A stretch of 11,139 nucleotides of DNA from JAFGPJ01 sp964439135. GTDB taxonomy: Bacteria; Planctomycetota; Phycisphaerae; Sedimentisphaerales; Anaerobacaceae. The position numbers and the translations under genes are program-made. The stretch is from assembly GCA_964439135.1 (NCBI GenBank), contig CAYTNN010000156.1:1-11139 (forward strand), written 5' to 3'. Below, piece by piece: positions 1 to 6,461 of the stretch (its first letter is position 1; the number at the start of each line of letters is the position of its first letter). The notes under the pieces were generated by a model that ran no database searches, had not been told where the DNA came from, and worked only from the letters and a program-made list of their open reading frames with translations.

Positions 1-54
1 TCCTGCAATAAGTTATCATATCATTTAGCTGACAACCTATCACAGGACAAGACA

Positions 55-96
55 CGACATACTACATACGACATACTACATACGACATACGAATAG
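55..96. repeat. Heptanucleotide tandem array, six units
   Basis: Read on the plus strand, six consecutive 7-mers follow one another without gaps: CGACATA, CTACATA, CGACATA, CTACATA, CGACATA and a decayed CGAATAG. The two alternating variants give an apparent 14-bp period. No function is assigned. Such arrays commonly expand and contract by slippage. Confidence 0.8.
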
Positions 97-169
97 TTAT
101 ACGAAAAATAACGTAAATGGGCGGGGGAATTCCAGAAAAATCTCCGTGACTCGCTGCATGTCAATTAAC

Positions 170-253
170 CGCAGATGAACGCAGATAAAATAGTCAATAG
201 TCAGTAGAAAATAGTCAATGGCAAGGGCCACAGAGATCGCAGAGGACGCAGAG
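170..253. repeat. Cluster of short 7-mer repeats of several types
   Basis: Three unrelated short units follow each other. CGCAGAT occurs at 170 and 180. ATAGTCA occurs at 190, 197 and 211. CACAGAG or CGCAGAG occurs at 229, 238 and 247, with 9-bp spacing. The middle part (195-219) matches in inverted orientation a stretch on the other side of the operon (6462-6486), with 22 of 25 positions identical. Confidence 0.75.
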
Positions 254-260
254 CAATAAT

Positions 261-289
261 ATTGTCATCCCTGCGAAAGCAGGGACAAT
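261..289. repeat. Small palindromic intergenic element with GAAA loop
   Basis: The stem CCCTGC/GCAGGG is capped by the tetraloop GAAA and extended by ATTGT/ACAAT, with a three-base bulge on the left side. It resembles the dispersed intergenic palindromes with a TGCGAAAGCA core known from many bacteria (dRS3-like in Neisseria). No T-tract follows on either strand, so a terminator role is not supported. Confidence 0.6.
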
Positions 290-295
290 AGTTCA

Positions 296-330
296 CCCCA
301 TGAGATAGGCGAAGCCGTCATCTCACGGGG
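296..330. repeat. Imperfect hairpin element
   Basis: CCCC (296-299) pairs with GGGG (327-330), TGAGAT (301-306) with ATCTCA (320-325), and an inner GGC (308-310) with GCC (314-316) around a GAA loop. One mismatch and a few unpaired bases interrupt the stem. It follows the preceding palindrome directly and is probably another dispersed intergenic repeat. No function can be assigned. Confidence 0.5.
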
Positions 331-443
331 TAAATCGTAAGCTTGTGCCAGCGAAGGTGGGTATAGTAAATCAAAAGGGCCAACCACCGAGAGCGTCGAT
401 GGTTTCGTAAATTGTGGATATTTGGCTTCCCTTTAACAAGTTG

Positions 444-470
444 CCGCTACGTTTTAGCGGTAGCCTTTTT
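444..470 (+). terminator. Candidate intrinsic terminator (plus-strand reading)
   Basis: The stem CCGCTA/TAGCGG (444-449 and 455-460) has a five-base loop and is followed by TAGCC and then five T, on the plus strand. In this direction no upstream gene is visible in the window. On the minus strand, where the operon ends at 485, the same hairpin has no T-tract after it. It may protect the operon from incoming antisense transcription, or simply stabilise the operon mRNA 3' end. Confidence 0.4.
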
Positions 471-484
471 CTTCTGCTTGACAT

Positions 485-2989
485 TTAACTATTCTCGAAT
501 GTAGCTTGATAATCTTCCGAGCTCAATACAGTGTCATAAAGACCAATATTTTCATCTTCATGCTTGTCTATACCAGTATATACCAAACTGGCGTCCTCAT
601 ACCGTTTGAATTTATAAACAGCATCGTTCATCAATGCGCTGTTAAACACACCAAGGCTTATAAGCAACTCAAAATCCTTAACAGACAACCCGGTAACTTT
701 TTTGAAAAGCCCCGGCTCCAGTTGCGTAATCACGTCTTTCAGGCTTCGCTCTCTATAATCGGTCAAATACATAAAGACCGGGACACGGGTGGCGAATTTA
801 ATAAGTTTCTCCTGTATTTGCTTTCTAAGGCTTTTATATTTTTTTTCCTCTTCCGAGAGTTCTCTTTTTTCTTTTTTCGTTAATTCTCTGTCATTGGCTT
901 CTTTTTTGACTTTTTTAATAGCTTCTGATTTATTAATGATAGTTTCAATGTCCTGATTAAGATTTCTAAAACCTTCAATACTCATTAAGGCAGCCAATGC
1001 CGCCTTGTTATTCATCAACCGCTGCAAAGTATAATTATCCACATTAACCAGTAATGCACTTTCCCAGCGCCTTGCGAGAAGCGTTGCGGTCGTACCACTC
1101 ATTGCCATATCCAGAATTCCGGCGGCATCGATCATTTTCATTGAACTTCCATCGTAAGCAAGCACAGGAAGAAAGCTGATAAATTCCGCAACTTTTTTTT
1201 CCGGATTTGTTTCATCTACATTTAATCGACAGCTATACTCGGCAATTTGACGTAATGCTCTATCAGGAGCGAAGTCAAAAACATAACACTCTTTTTTGAT
1301 AATTTCCTCTTTGTTTGGTGAAGTGCTGTCAGGATTCTTAATTGTCCAAGGATTTTGTACTCTAAACGCTGCTTGAAAATATGTTTCGGGACTTGAAGAA
1401 TTGCGAAGCATGAGAATACCCGTCCACGGCCTTACCGTAACGCCAGTGGTTAATTTGCCGCAGGAAAGAGTGATCGTCTTAGTTTTCAGGGGATTATCCA
1501 TCGCCTCGTGCACGGGTGGCAACGCCGCTACACCGATCCCTGCGCTGCTTCCGGCGGCCACAAGCACCCGGTAATCATGATAAAACCGGTTCTGCTTCTG
1601 CGCCAGCAGGTTGCGCATGGCATGACACGAGGCAACACTGGGTAGGAACCAAAATGTATGAGACAGCACAGTCAACAGACGAGTATCAGAAAACGGCATG
1701 GGAGGTTTTTTTGCTCCCAATTTAAGATTATCAATTGTCGTCTCTGAAAAAGCCCCGCGAATTAAATCAATCCATTTTTGTACTTCATTCTGGTACTTGA
1801 ATTTTGCTTTATTGCCTATTCCTTCGGCAGAAAAAAATACATTCAAATCAAACTCGTCAAACTCGCCCTGCATAGCGATTTCACGGATCGAATCCGGCAG
1901 TTGATAGGTAAGCAGCACCATTCTTGGCAGCGGGGTGTATGGATTATCATTGCCTTGCCATTGCTCTTTTGACCGCTGTTCATCAGAATATGTCCAGTTA
2001 AATATCTGCTCCTCTATGAACTCACCTGAAGTAATTGCCCGAAAAGGAGTACCGGAAAGATATAAATAAGCATTCGTTGTTATTGGCATTATTTCTTCAT
2101 CAAAATACTCTATACCTTCCCCTTCTGCAAACTCAACTTCTTTAGCATCTTCAGCTTCAAATAGTTCTTTCGCGTTTTCCCGCCAAGCCCCATAATGATA
2201 TTCATCCAATACAACGCAGTCCCAGTTGGTAGTATGAACCCATTCGTTTTGTGCCTTAATCCCGCCTGCGGAATTTTTTCCAAGATAATCCTGAAAAGAC
2301 CCAAAGCAGACAAACGGTTTGTCCTTTTTTACATCTTCACTACTTAAGCCGTTACGGGAGATAAATTGCCAACCCTCAAAATCAATATGGGATTTTAAAT
2401 CTTCTTCCCATGCACTTTGAACCGCAGGTTTAAAGGTTAGTACAAGCACTTTTGACCACTTCATTTTTTTTGCAAGCTGATAAGTGGCAAAAGTCTTGCC
2501 AAACCGCATTTTGGCGTTCCAAAGAAAATGGGGTGTCTTATCATGGTTTTCTTTCCTGAAACTTTTAAAATAGGCAGCCGTTTTTTCAACTGCCGCCATC
2601 TGTTCCGGACGCATCTTAAAATCAAGGCAGCGGTTTTCCTCATTCATCTGACCGGTTCGAACAGCGATAACGGCTGCTTTGACATCGTTAACCGAACACT
2701 TGAACCATTCACCTTCCGGGTTTTTTATTCCTGTCTGTCTAAGATATCGGTGAACCTCATAGTCGAGAAAGGTTGTGCCGTCATTACGCATTGCCGGCTC
2801 TTCGAGTACAATTCGATATGGCAGTGGCCCCGGCCTGAGAGTAGGATACTGATGAGCTACGCGAGCAGTTACATCAACAGTAGTATAGCCGATTTTCAAT
2901 AAGCCTTTATATTGAGGATTCGTATCCTCATAAGCATATATAGTTGGTACGGAATCGGGTCTTTGAGGGAAAAAGTTCTTCTCGCTCAT
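485..2989 (-). CDS. GIY-YIG-like nuclease / SF2 helicase fusion, restriction-subunit-like
   Basis: Likely the translocating and cutting subunit of a restriction system (834 aa). An N-terminal T5orf172/GIY-YIG-like domain (about residues 15-105) shows IYAY, LLKIGYT, an Arg near 43, an acidic residue in DYEVHRYL and GEWF. An SF2 helicase core follows: a Walker A variant AKMRFGKT (159-166), box II DEYH (262-265), LSGTPFR (311-317), LTTGVTVRPW (513-522) and YFQAAFRVQNPW (537-548). A lysine/glutamate-rich probable coiled coil spans about 680-732. The frame is open from a TTG at 3013, but ATG 2989 has GGAGAG nine bases upstream, so I start there. It is the last gene of the operon, 33 bp after the DinD-like gene. 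Type III Res subunits normally carry a PD-(D/E)XK nuclease; here a GIY-YIG-like domain appears to do that job. Two A8 runs lie in the coding strand. Function is inferred from domains. Confidence 0.85.
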   Translation of the reverse strand: MSEKNFFPQRPDSVPTIYAYEDTNPQYKGLLKIGYTTVDVTARVAHQYPTLRPGPLPYRIVLEEPAMRNDGTTFLDYEVHRYLRQTGIKNPEGEWFKCSVNDVKAAVIAVRTGQMNEENRCLDFKMRPEQMAAVEKTAAYFKSFRKENHDKTPHFLWNAKMRFGKTFATYQLAKKMKWSKVLVLTFKPAVQSAWEEDLKSHIDFEGWQFISRNGLSSEDVKKDKPFVCFGSFQDYLGKNSAGGIKAQNEWVHTTNWDCVVLDEYHYGAWRENAKELFEAEDAKEVEFAEGEGIEYFDEEIMPITTNAYLYLSGTPFRAITSGEFIEEQIFNWTYSDEQRSKEQWQGNDNPYTPLPRMVLLTYQLPDSIREIAMQGEFDEFDLNVFFSAEGIGNKAKFKYQNEVQKWIDLIRGAFSETTIDNLKLGAKKPPMPFSDTRLLTVLSHTFWFLPSVASCHAMRNLLAQKQNRFYHDYRVLVAAGSSAGIGVAALPPVHEAMDNPLKTKTITLSCGKLTTGVTVRPWTGILMLRNSSSPETYFQAAFRVQNPWTIKNPDSTSPNKEEIIKKECYVFDFAPDRALRQIAEYSCRLNVDETNPEKKVAEFISFLPVLAYDGSSMKMIDAAGILDMAMSGTTATLLARRWESALLVNVDNYTLQRLMNNKAALAALMSIEGFRNLNQDIETIINKSEAIKKVKKEANDRELTKKEKRELSEEEKKYKSLRKQIQEKLIKFATRVPVFMYLTDYRERSLKDVITQLEPGLFKKVTGLSVKDFELLISLGVFNSALMNDAVYKFKRYEDASLVYTGIDKHEDENIGLYDTVLSSEDYQATFENS

Positions 2990-3022
2990 TAAAAATATCT
3001 CTCCTGTCCGCAACTTATTATG

Positions 3023-3886
3023 TCATTTTTTCTTATTCTGCGTTTTTCCACTTTTTAGTCTTCTTTTTTGCTCTGCCGGAGGTAAAAAGTTCTCTCCTGT
3101 TACCACGCTCCTGCCGGTTTTCTGCTCAAGTTCGAGGCGGGCTTTCTGTGCAATTTTACCGCCTTTTGTGCCAGCCTCTGCATTTTCATCCATTCCTGTA
3201 GCTTCAACACTCTCGGCAATCTGACGAGTTGAAAGCTCGGCAAGAGCGGCAAAAATAAGCTCCGCTTCGCTCATGTGGTCTCGCAGGTTTTGGGTCTTAA
3301 GATTCTTGATTTCCTTATGCTTTTTAACGGAAACGCCGCTCCATTCATGGTGAATAATATTGGTTAGAACGGCGTATTCTTTTTCGCCCTTAATATCATG
3401 TTCTTTCCAGTAGTCGGTCAGTTTATTGCGTGTTTCCTGCCCCATCATCCGCTGCTGAATCCATTTTTCGCTCCTGCCGTGCTGCTGCCAATACTCTCGG
3501 GCACGGTCAAGCGACCGGGCTGGATCGCTCATATCCTGAATCCGTTCGTAGCCTACCTTGGCAAGCCACTGCTTAAAAGGTTCCGCTTTGGGTGAGGGTA
3601 TAGACTGAATGATACGCAATAATCCTTTAACATCTGCACAATCTGTAGCATACTTCTTCCCATCGGAAGACTCCAGTTTCAGTTGTCGACAAATTGTCGA
3701 CAACTCAAGTCCGTCCTCGGTTTTGACACGGATTTTCATCTTAAACCAGTAATCTCGCGGATTTGCGCTGTCTGTTAACGCCCCCACTATATCGATAACT
3801 GAAAAATACCACGTTTCGCTCTTTTCATCATAAAATCTGCGGATTTTATAATTTTCAAAAGCAACTAACGAACGTTCCTTTTCCAT
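3023..3886 (-). CDS. Bro-N / DinD-like protein
   Basis: A 287-aa protein. Residues about 9-110 resemble a Bro-N (phage antirepressor-type) DNA-binding domain, with YFSVIDIVGALTDS, YWFKMK, LSTICRQLKL and TDCADVKGLLRIIQSIPS. The C-terminal half (LKTQNLRDHMSEAELIFAAL, then KARLELEQKTGRSVVTGENF) resembles the end of E. coli DinD, a DNA-damage-inducible protein reported to act on RecA filaments. The tail is lysine-rich. AGAGGA lies six bases before the ATG. It sits between the methylase part and the nuclease/helicase gene of a compact operon, so a role in regulating or sensing the restriction system is plausible but inferred. The conserved LSTICRQL stretch is encoded by a perfect 25-bp palindrome (3681-3705). 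A stand-alone phage antirepressor is the alternative reading. Confidence 0.8.
   Translation of the reverse strand: MEKERSLVAFENYKIRRFYDEKSETWYFSVIDIVGALTDSANPRDYWFKMKIRVKTEDGLELSTICRQLKLESSDGKKYATDCADVKGLLRIIQSIPSPKAEPFKQWLAKVGYERIQDMSDPARSLDRAREYWQQHGRSEKWIQQRMMGQETRNKLTDYWKEHDIKGEKEYAVLTNIIHHEWSGVSVKKHKEIKNLKTQNLRDHMSEAELIFAALAELSTRQIAESVEATGMDENAEAGTKGGKIAQKARLELEQKTGRSVVTGENFLPPAEQKRRLKSGKTQNKKK
3681..3705. repeat. Perfect 25-bp palindrome inside the bro/dinD-like gene
   Basis: Two copies of the 10-bp palindrome TTGTCGACAA are separated by one A, with AG before and CT after. The whole is a perfect inverted repeat with 12-base arms around A3693. The copies are centred 11 bp apart, about one helical turn, as expected for two protein dimers on the same DNA face. 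The central ACAAATTGT also forms the core of the palindrome at 3983-3997. It encodes residues of the Bro-N domain. An operator role is inferred. Confidence 0.7.
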
Positions 3887-3889
3887 ACT

Positions 3890-4069
3890 TTATCCTCTGT
3901 GATTTACTATACCTGTGCCGCCAGTTATTTTCAGTTGGTTACATTTCATAACCGACTCACTTCCTTCTTTTTTACCCAAACCGTTACAAATTGTAACCGT
4001 TTGACTTCCTTCCTTCTTCAGCCGGTTTTTATAATCTCCAAAAACCGCAAGGGCCTGCTCTCTATTCAT
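3890..4069 (-). CDS. Small 59-aa ORF with internal repeat, unknown function
   Basis: Not recognised. The frame begins MNREQALAVFGDYKNR and contains a diverged tandem duplication: KKEGSQTVTICNGL followed by KKEGSESVMKCNQL, identical at 9 of 14 positions, each with a Cys-Asn pair. A good GGAGG lies seven bases before the ATG. The start overlaps the end of the preceding 34-aa frame by 8 bp, and the stop is three bases before the DinD-like start, which suggests translational coupling. No signal peptide or membrane segment is seen. The C-terminal GGTGIVNHRG derives from sequence that recurs in the left flank (14-bp exact match), so part may be leader rather than selected coding sequence. It could be a small regulator or inhibitor of its neighbours, but that is speculation. 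Confidence 0.5.
   Translation of the reverse strand: MNREQALAVFGDYKNRLKKEGSQTVTICNGLGKKEGSESVMKCNQLKITGGTGIVNHRG
3983..3997. repeat. 15-bp perfect palindrome, possible operator
   Basis: GTTACAA and TTGTAAC flank a central A. The core ACAAATTGT is shared with the 25-bp palindrome at 3681-3705. It lies about 100 bp upstream of the DinD-like start, inside the 59-aa ORF. A second weaker inverted repeat (GTTGGTTA against TAACCGAC, 3934-3956, 7 of 8 paired) lies between it and that start. Binding by the Bro-N protein is possible but unproven. Confidence 0.45.
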
Positions 4070-4166
4070 CGATAACCTCCATCGGACGTATCATTGATTC
4101 GATAAAGGCAATTTCATCTTTTGTCAAGCACAACGATTTCGAAATTGTTCGGCGGTAAATTCTCAT
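4062..4166 (-). CDS. Very small 34-aa ORF, unknown function
   Basis: Not recognised. The frame begins MRIYRRTISKSLCL and ends PMEVIDE. It is basic at the start and acidic at the end. The ATG lies nine bases after the methylase stop, and GAGGG overlapping that stop gives good ribosome binding spacing. Its last codons overlap the GGAGG and start of the 59-aa frame, the usual arrangement for translational coupling. The length is too small for any domain call. It may encode a real small protein or only serve to carry ribosomes through the junction. Confidence 0.4.
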   Translation of the reverse strand: MRIYRRTISKSLCLTKDEIAFIESMIRPMEVIDE

Positions 4167-4175
4167 ATCATTCCC

Positions 4176-5678
4176 TCACGATATTTTAGAGTCAATAAAT
4201 TCCCATTCCTCTTTATTAATGTCCCACCTCTTATATAACATCTCATCGGTATACTCACCCTCATATTTCCCAAGATCCGGCACAAAGCAAAAATTCTGTT
4301 TCGTAACGTGTTGCGAAATTACAGTTTGTAGCAAAAGGAATCTGACCATTTTTGTAAAAAGGTATGACTTAAACGAAACGACCTCTGCCTTGGTCGAAAA
4401 AGCGCATGCAACTAACCATGACTCAGTGCAACATTCCCCTGGTTTAGCTATTCTCGTGTTTCCCTCATAGTAAAAGCCCACCGGTTTAGAGAAATCAGTT
4501 TGACCTGCAATAGGAGCAGGCGGGATTAGTAGTTTCCATTTTTCGAGCAAATTCCTCTCGTTGTTTACATCGGATTTATTTGCGTACTTCAATCCAATTT
4601 TTTGTATAAACCAGCAAGGGACCCCTCTATCCTTAGGTGTGTAGTTTGTTGGCAAACCGAACGGTTTTCGTGAAGACACAACATCACTTAGACGCCGGTT
4701 GCTATTTTCCTTCTTAGCGAGTACCTTGCGTATGATAGGGACAGAACGGCTATGCCTGATAAATGTATCGAACTCGTTAAGCTGTCTGACCGAAACAACT
4801 TGCTCTCCTTTATGGAAATTTGTCACCTCGCACTGGCCCCTTGAGTCGCGTTCCCAAAGGAAGTAACAGATGCCGCCGGCTATATCTACACCCGGAAAGA
4901 CTTCAGAACTGTTTTCAAAGTCAACGATCTTGCGTATTCTATTGTCGTTTAGCATTTCTGATCTGAAATCGTCTAATCCTTTCCCACCAGCAAACCATCT
5001 CGCAGGAATGATCAAGGTCAAATAGCGAGGATTCATCTTCATGGCCTGCTGAACAAATCGGTGGTAAATTGGTGAGGCGCTTCTTCCAAATCCACCATCA
5101 TTTAATTGATACGGCGGATTTCCAATGATTACATCAAACTTCATTTTGAATATGTCCTCCGGTTTTTCTGTGTGTATAAACTGATAGGCATGTGTTTCGA
5201 GGTCTTCACTTCTATCGAAGTTTTCTTTGCTTGCCCCACAAAAGGTACATCTATTGTTTTCCCAGGTATGCTCAATCCGCTCAAAAATGATATTGCCCTG
5301 ATGATTGTCGAAGCTCTCGCAGACAGAGTATTTCCCGTTTGCGGTTTTTGAACAGTAAACGCTTCGCCTTGAAAGCAGTGAAGTCAATCCTGTTATGCCT
5401 ATGCCGAAAAGCTGGTTTTTGAAAATATGGTTTATTCTTTTCTGCTTATCTGGAATTGTCCTTTCCAGGCCGACATCCAATTTTCTGGCAATCTCCCTCA
5501 GAAATACGCCGCACTTGCAAAACGGATCGAGAAATCTGGCATTCTTATCGTTCCAGATTTTCTGTGGCAGTAAATCAAGTATTTCATTGGCCAGTTTGGG
5601 CGGCGTAAAGACTTCATCGCTGCTCAAGTTCGCAAGGCAGGTCAGTACATCGGGATTGTAATTATGGCTGTTCAACAT
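4176..5678 (-). CDS. Eco57I-type adenine DNA methyltransferase subunit
   Basis: A 500-aa Eco57I-family N6-adenine methylase. DEVFTPPKLANEILDLL (21-37) fits motif X. FLDPFCKCGVFL (49-60) is motif I, unusual in having KCG where GxG is normal. FDVIIGNPPYQ (181-191) is the catalytic motif IV, followed by a typical Eco57I block (IYHRFVQQAM, IIPARWFAGG, FPGVDIAGGICYFLW). Cysteines at 109, 120, 144 and 147 (CTFCG) look like a small zinc-binding insertion. The region after about 290 probably recognises the DNA target. GAGGA lies six bases before the ATG. The start overlaps the upstream methylase subunit by 17 bp, implying coupled synthesis. I infer that it methylates the host DNA at the sites cut by the operon's nuclease. 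No nuclease motif is seen in this chain. Confidence 0.87.
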   Translation of the reverse strand: MLNSHNYNPDVLTCLANLSSDEVFTPPKLANEILDLLPQKIWNDKNARFLDPFCKCGVFLREIARKLDVGLERTIPDKQKRINHIFKNQLFGIGITGLTSLLSRRSVYCSKTANGKYSVCESFDNHQGNIIFERIEHTWENNRCTFCGASKENFDRSEDLETHAYQFIHTEKPEDIFKMKFDVIIGNPPYQLNDGGFGRSASPIYHRFVQQAMKMNPRYLTLIIPARWFAGGKGLDDFRSEMLNDNRIRKIVDFENSSEVFPGVDIAGGICYFLWERDSRGQCEVTNFHKGEQVVSVRQLNEFDTFIRHSRSVPIIRKVLAKKENSNRRLSDVVSSRKPFGLPTNYTPKDRGVPCWFIQKIGLKYANKSDVNNERNLLEKWKLLIPPAPIAGQTDFSKPVGFYYEGNTRIAKPGECCTESWLVACAFSTKAEVVSFKSYLFTKMVRFLLLQTVISQHVTKQNFCFVPDLGKYEGEYTDEMLYKRWDINKEEWEFIDSKIS

Positions 5679-6378
5679 CAGCGATCCTCAGGAAGTGGAT
5701 TAAGGGATACTCTTTTACAGGTTCAGGAATAAAGGCCTCCTCCCCAAGATCGGAAAAAAGCGGTAGTTCTTTTGTTTCGCCATGAGAAACCAGTGTGTGG
5801 AAAGAAAAATCCCTGCGTTTTATCATACTGCCGTTGACAGACGACCACTCAGAAAACACAATCGGCTTTATATTCTCGCATATCGTATTAAGTGTGAGCG
5901 CATCTCCCCAGATGATATTACGCTCAAGAATGTATTTGATCGCATCCGGGCATTCCTCTTTGTAAAGGTTGCTGTAGTGCTTATTAAAAATGTCAAAAAG
6001 TCGCTTTCTGCATTCTACGACATTATCTTCAAGGATGTCGATACCGTATATGCTGGACACAGCGATAAACGAATACCGTTCATATTCTAACTGGCTCTTG
6101 CCGTATCGATTTTCAACGACGCGAAGTTTTCTGTCTAATACTTCCGCCAAAAAATTCCCCGTACCGCAAGCAGGCTCCAGGAATCGTGATTCAATTCTCT
6201 TCGTTTCCTGCTTCACCAAATCAAGCATGGCATTTACTTCTCGCTTATCAGTATAAACTTCGCCATGGTCGGCAACTCTCCTTCGTGAGACAACCTGTTT
6301 TCCTCGCTTTGTCGAATCCAAATTTTCAATAAATTTCTTAGCTTTTCGCTCAATTATGACCGGTAATTTTTCCGCCAT
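5662..6378 (-). CDS. Small adenine-methylase-like subunit without NPPY motif
   Basis: A 238-aa SAM-dependent DNA methylase-like protein. RRRVADHGEVYT (32-43) resembles motif X. FLEPACGTGNFL (66-77) is a canonical SAM-binding motif I. YGIDILEDNV (111-120) fits motif II and IIWGDALT (155-162) motif III. The catalytic D/N-PP-Y motif IV is absent, and the chain ends shortly after GSMIKRRDFSFHTL. AAGGAA lies seven bases before the ATG. It is the first gene of the operon and overlaps the 500-aa methylase by 17 bp, so the two chains probably act together. It may supply SAM binding or a structural half while the partner supplies the catalytic motif. I recall similar small methylase genes beside Eco57I-type genes elsewhere, so this is probably its normal length and not a truncation. 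Confidence 0.82.
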   Translation of the reverse strand: MAEKLPVIIERKAKKFIENLDSTKRGKQVVSRRRVADHGEVYTDKREVNAMLDLVKQETKRIESRFLEPACGTGNFLAEVLDRKLRVVENRYGKSQLEYERYSFIAVSSIYGIDILEDNVVECRKRLFDIFNKHYSNLYKEECPDAIKYILERNIIWGDALTLNTICENIKPIVFSEWSSVNGSMIKRRDFSFHTLVSHGETKELPLFSDLGEEAFIPEPVKEYPLIHFLRIADVEQP

Positions 6379-6385
6379 CAGTCAT

Positions 6386-6391
6386 TTCCTT
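6386..6391 (-). promoter_or_regulatory. Ribosome binding site of the operon's first gene
   Basis: AAGGAA on the minus strand lies seven bases before the ATG at 6378 and fixes the start of the 238-aa methylase subunit. Confidence 0.6.
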
Positions 6392-6428
6392 AACTATCTC
6401 TAATCGTTGCGGACCTCTCGAAAACTTA

Positions 6429-6457
6429 ATATTAGCACTTTTTGGAGAAGAAAGCAA
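6429..6457 (-). promoter_or_regulatory. Candidate σ70-type promoter of the defence operon
   Basis: Minus strand: TTGCTT (6452-6457), a 17-bp spacer, then TAATAT (6429-6434). The match to consensus is moderate (3/6 and 4/6). It is the best-placed candidate, giving a leader of about 40-45 bases before the first methylase gene. It lies next to the heptanucleotide repeats. Confidence 0.35.
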
Positions 6458-6461
6458 AACA

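Larger units (their letters stand above)
1..484. other. Gene-free left flank of the defence operon, rich in repeats and hairpins
   Basis: No convincing coding frame is visible on either strand. The stretch holds a six-unit heptanucleotide array (55-96), further short repeats (170-253), a GAAA-capped hairpin (261-289), a longer imperfect hairpin (296-330), a small hairpin at 382-404 (stem AACCA/TGGTT plus CGA/TCG with one mismatch between them), and a terminator-like hairpin (444-470). It lies directly downstream of the last gene of the minus-strand operon. Confidence 0.6.

Noticed and set aside
55..96. Possible CRISPR-like array at the left end.
   Set aside because: The units are contiguous 7-mers with no spacers, so this is a simple tandem repeat.
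2990..3013. Longer start (TTG at 3013) for the nuclease/helicase gene.
   Set aside because: The added eight residues contain the ribosome binding site of the ATG at 2989, so the ATG start is preferred.
3023..3886. Bro-N gene as evidence of a prophage.
   Set aside because: No integrase, structural, lysis or packaging gene is present. The gene is embedded in the restriction-like operon and has a DinD-like C-terminus.
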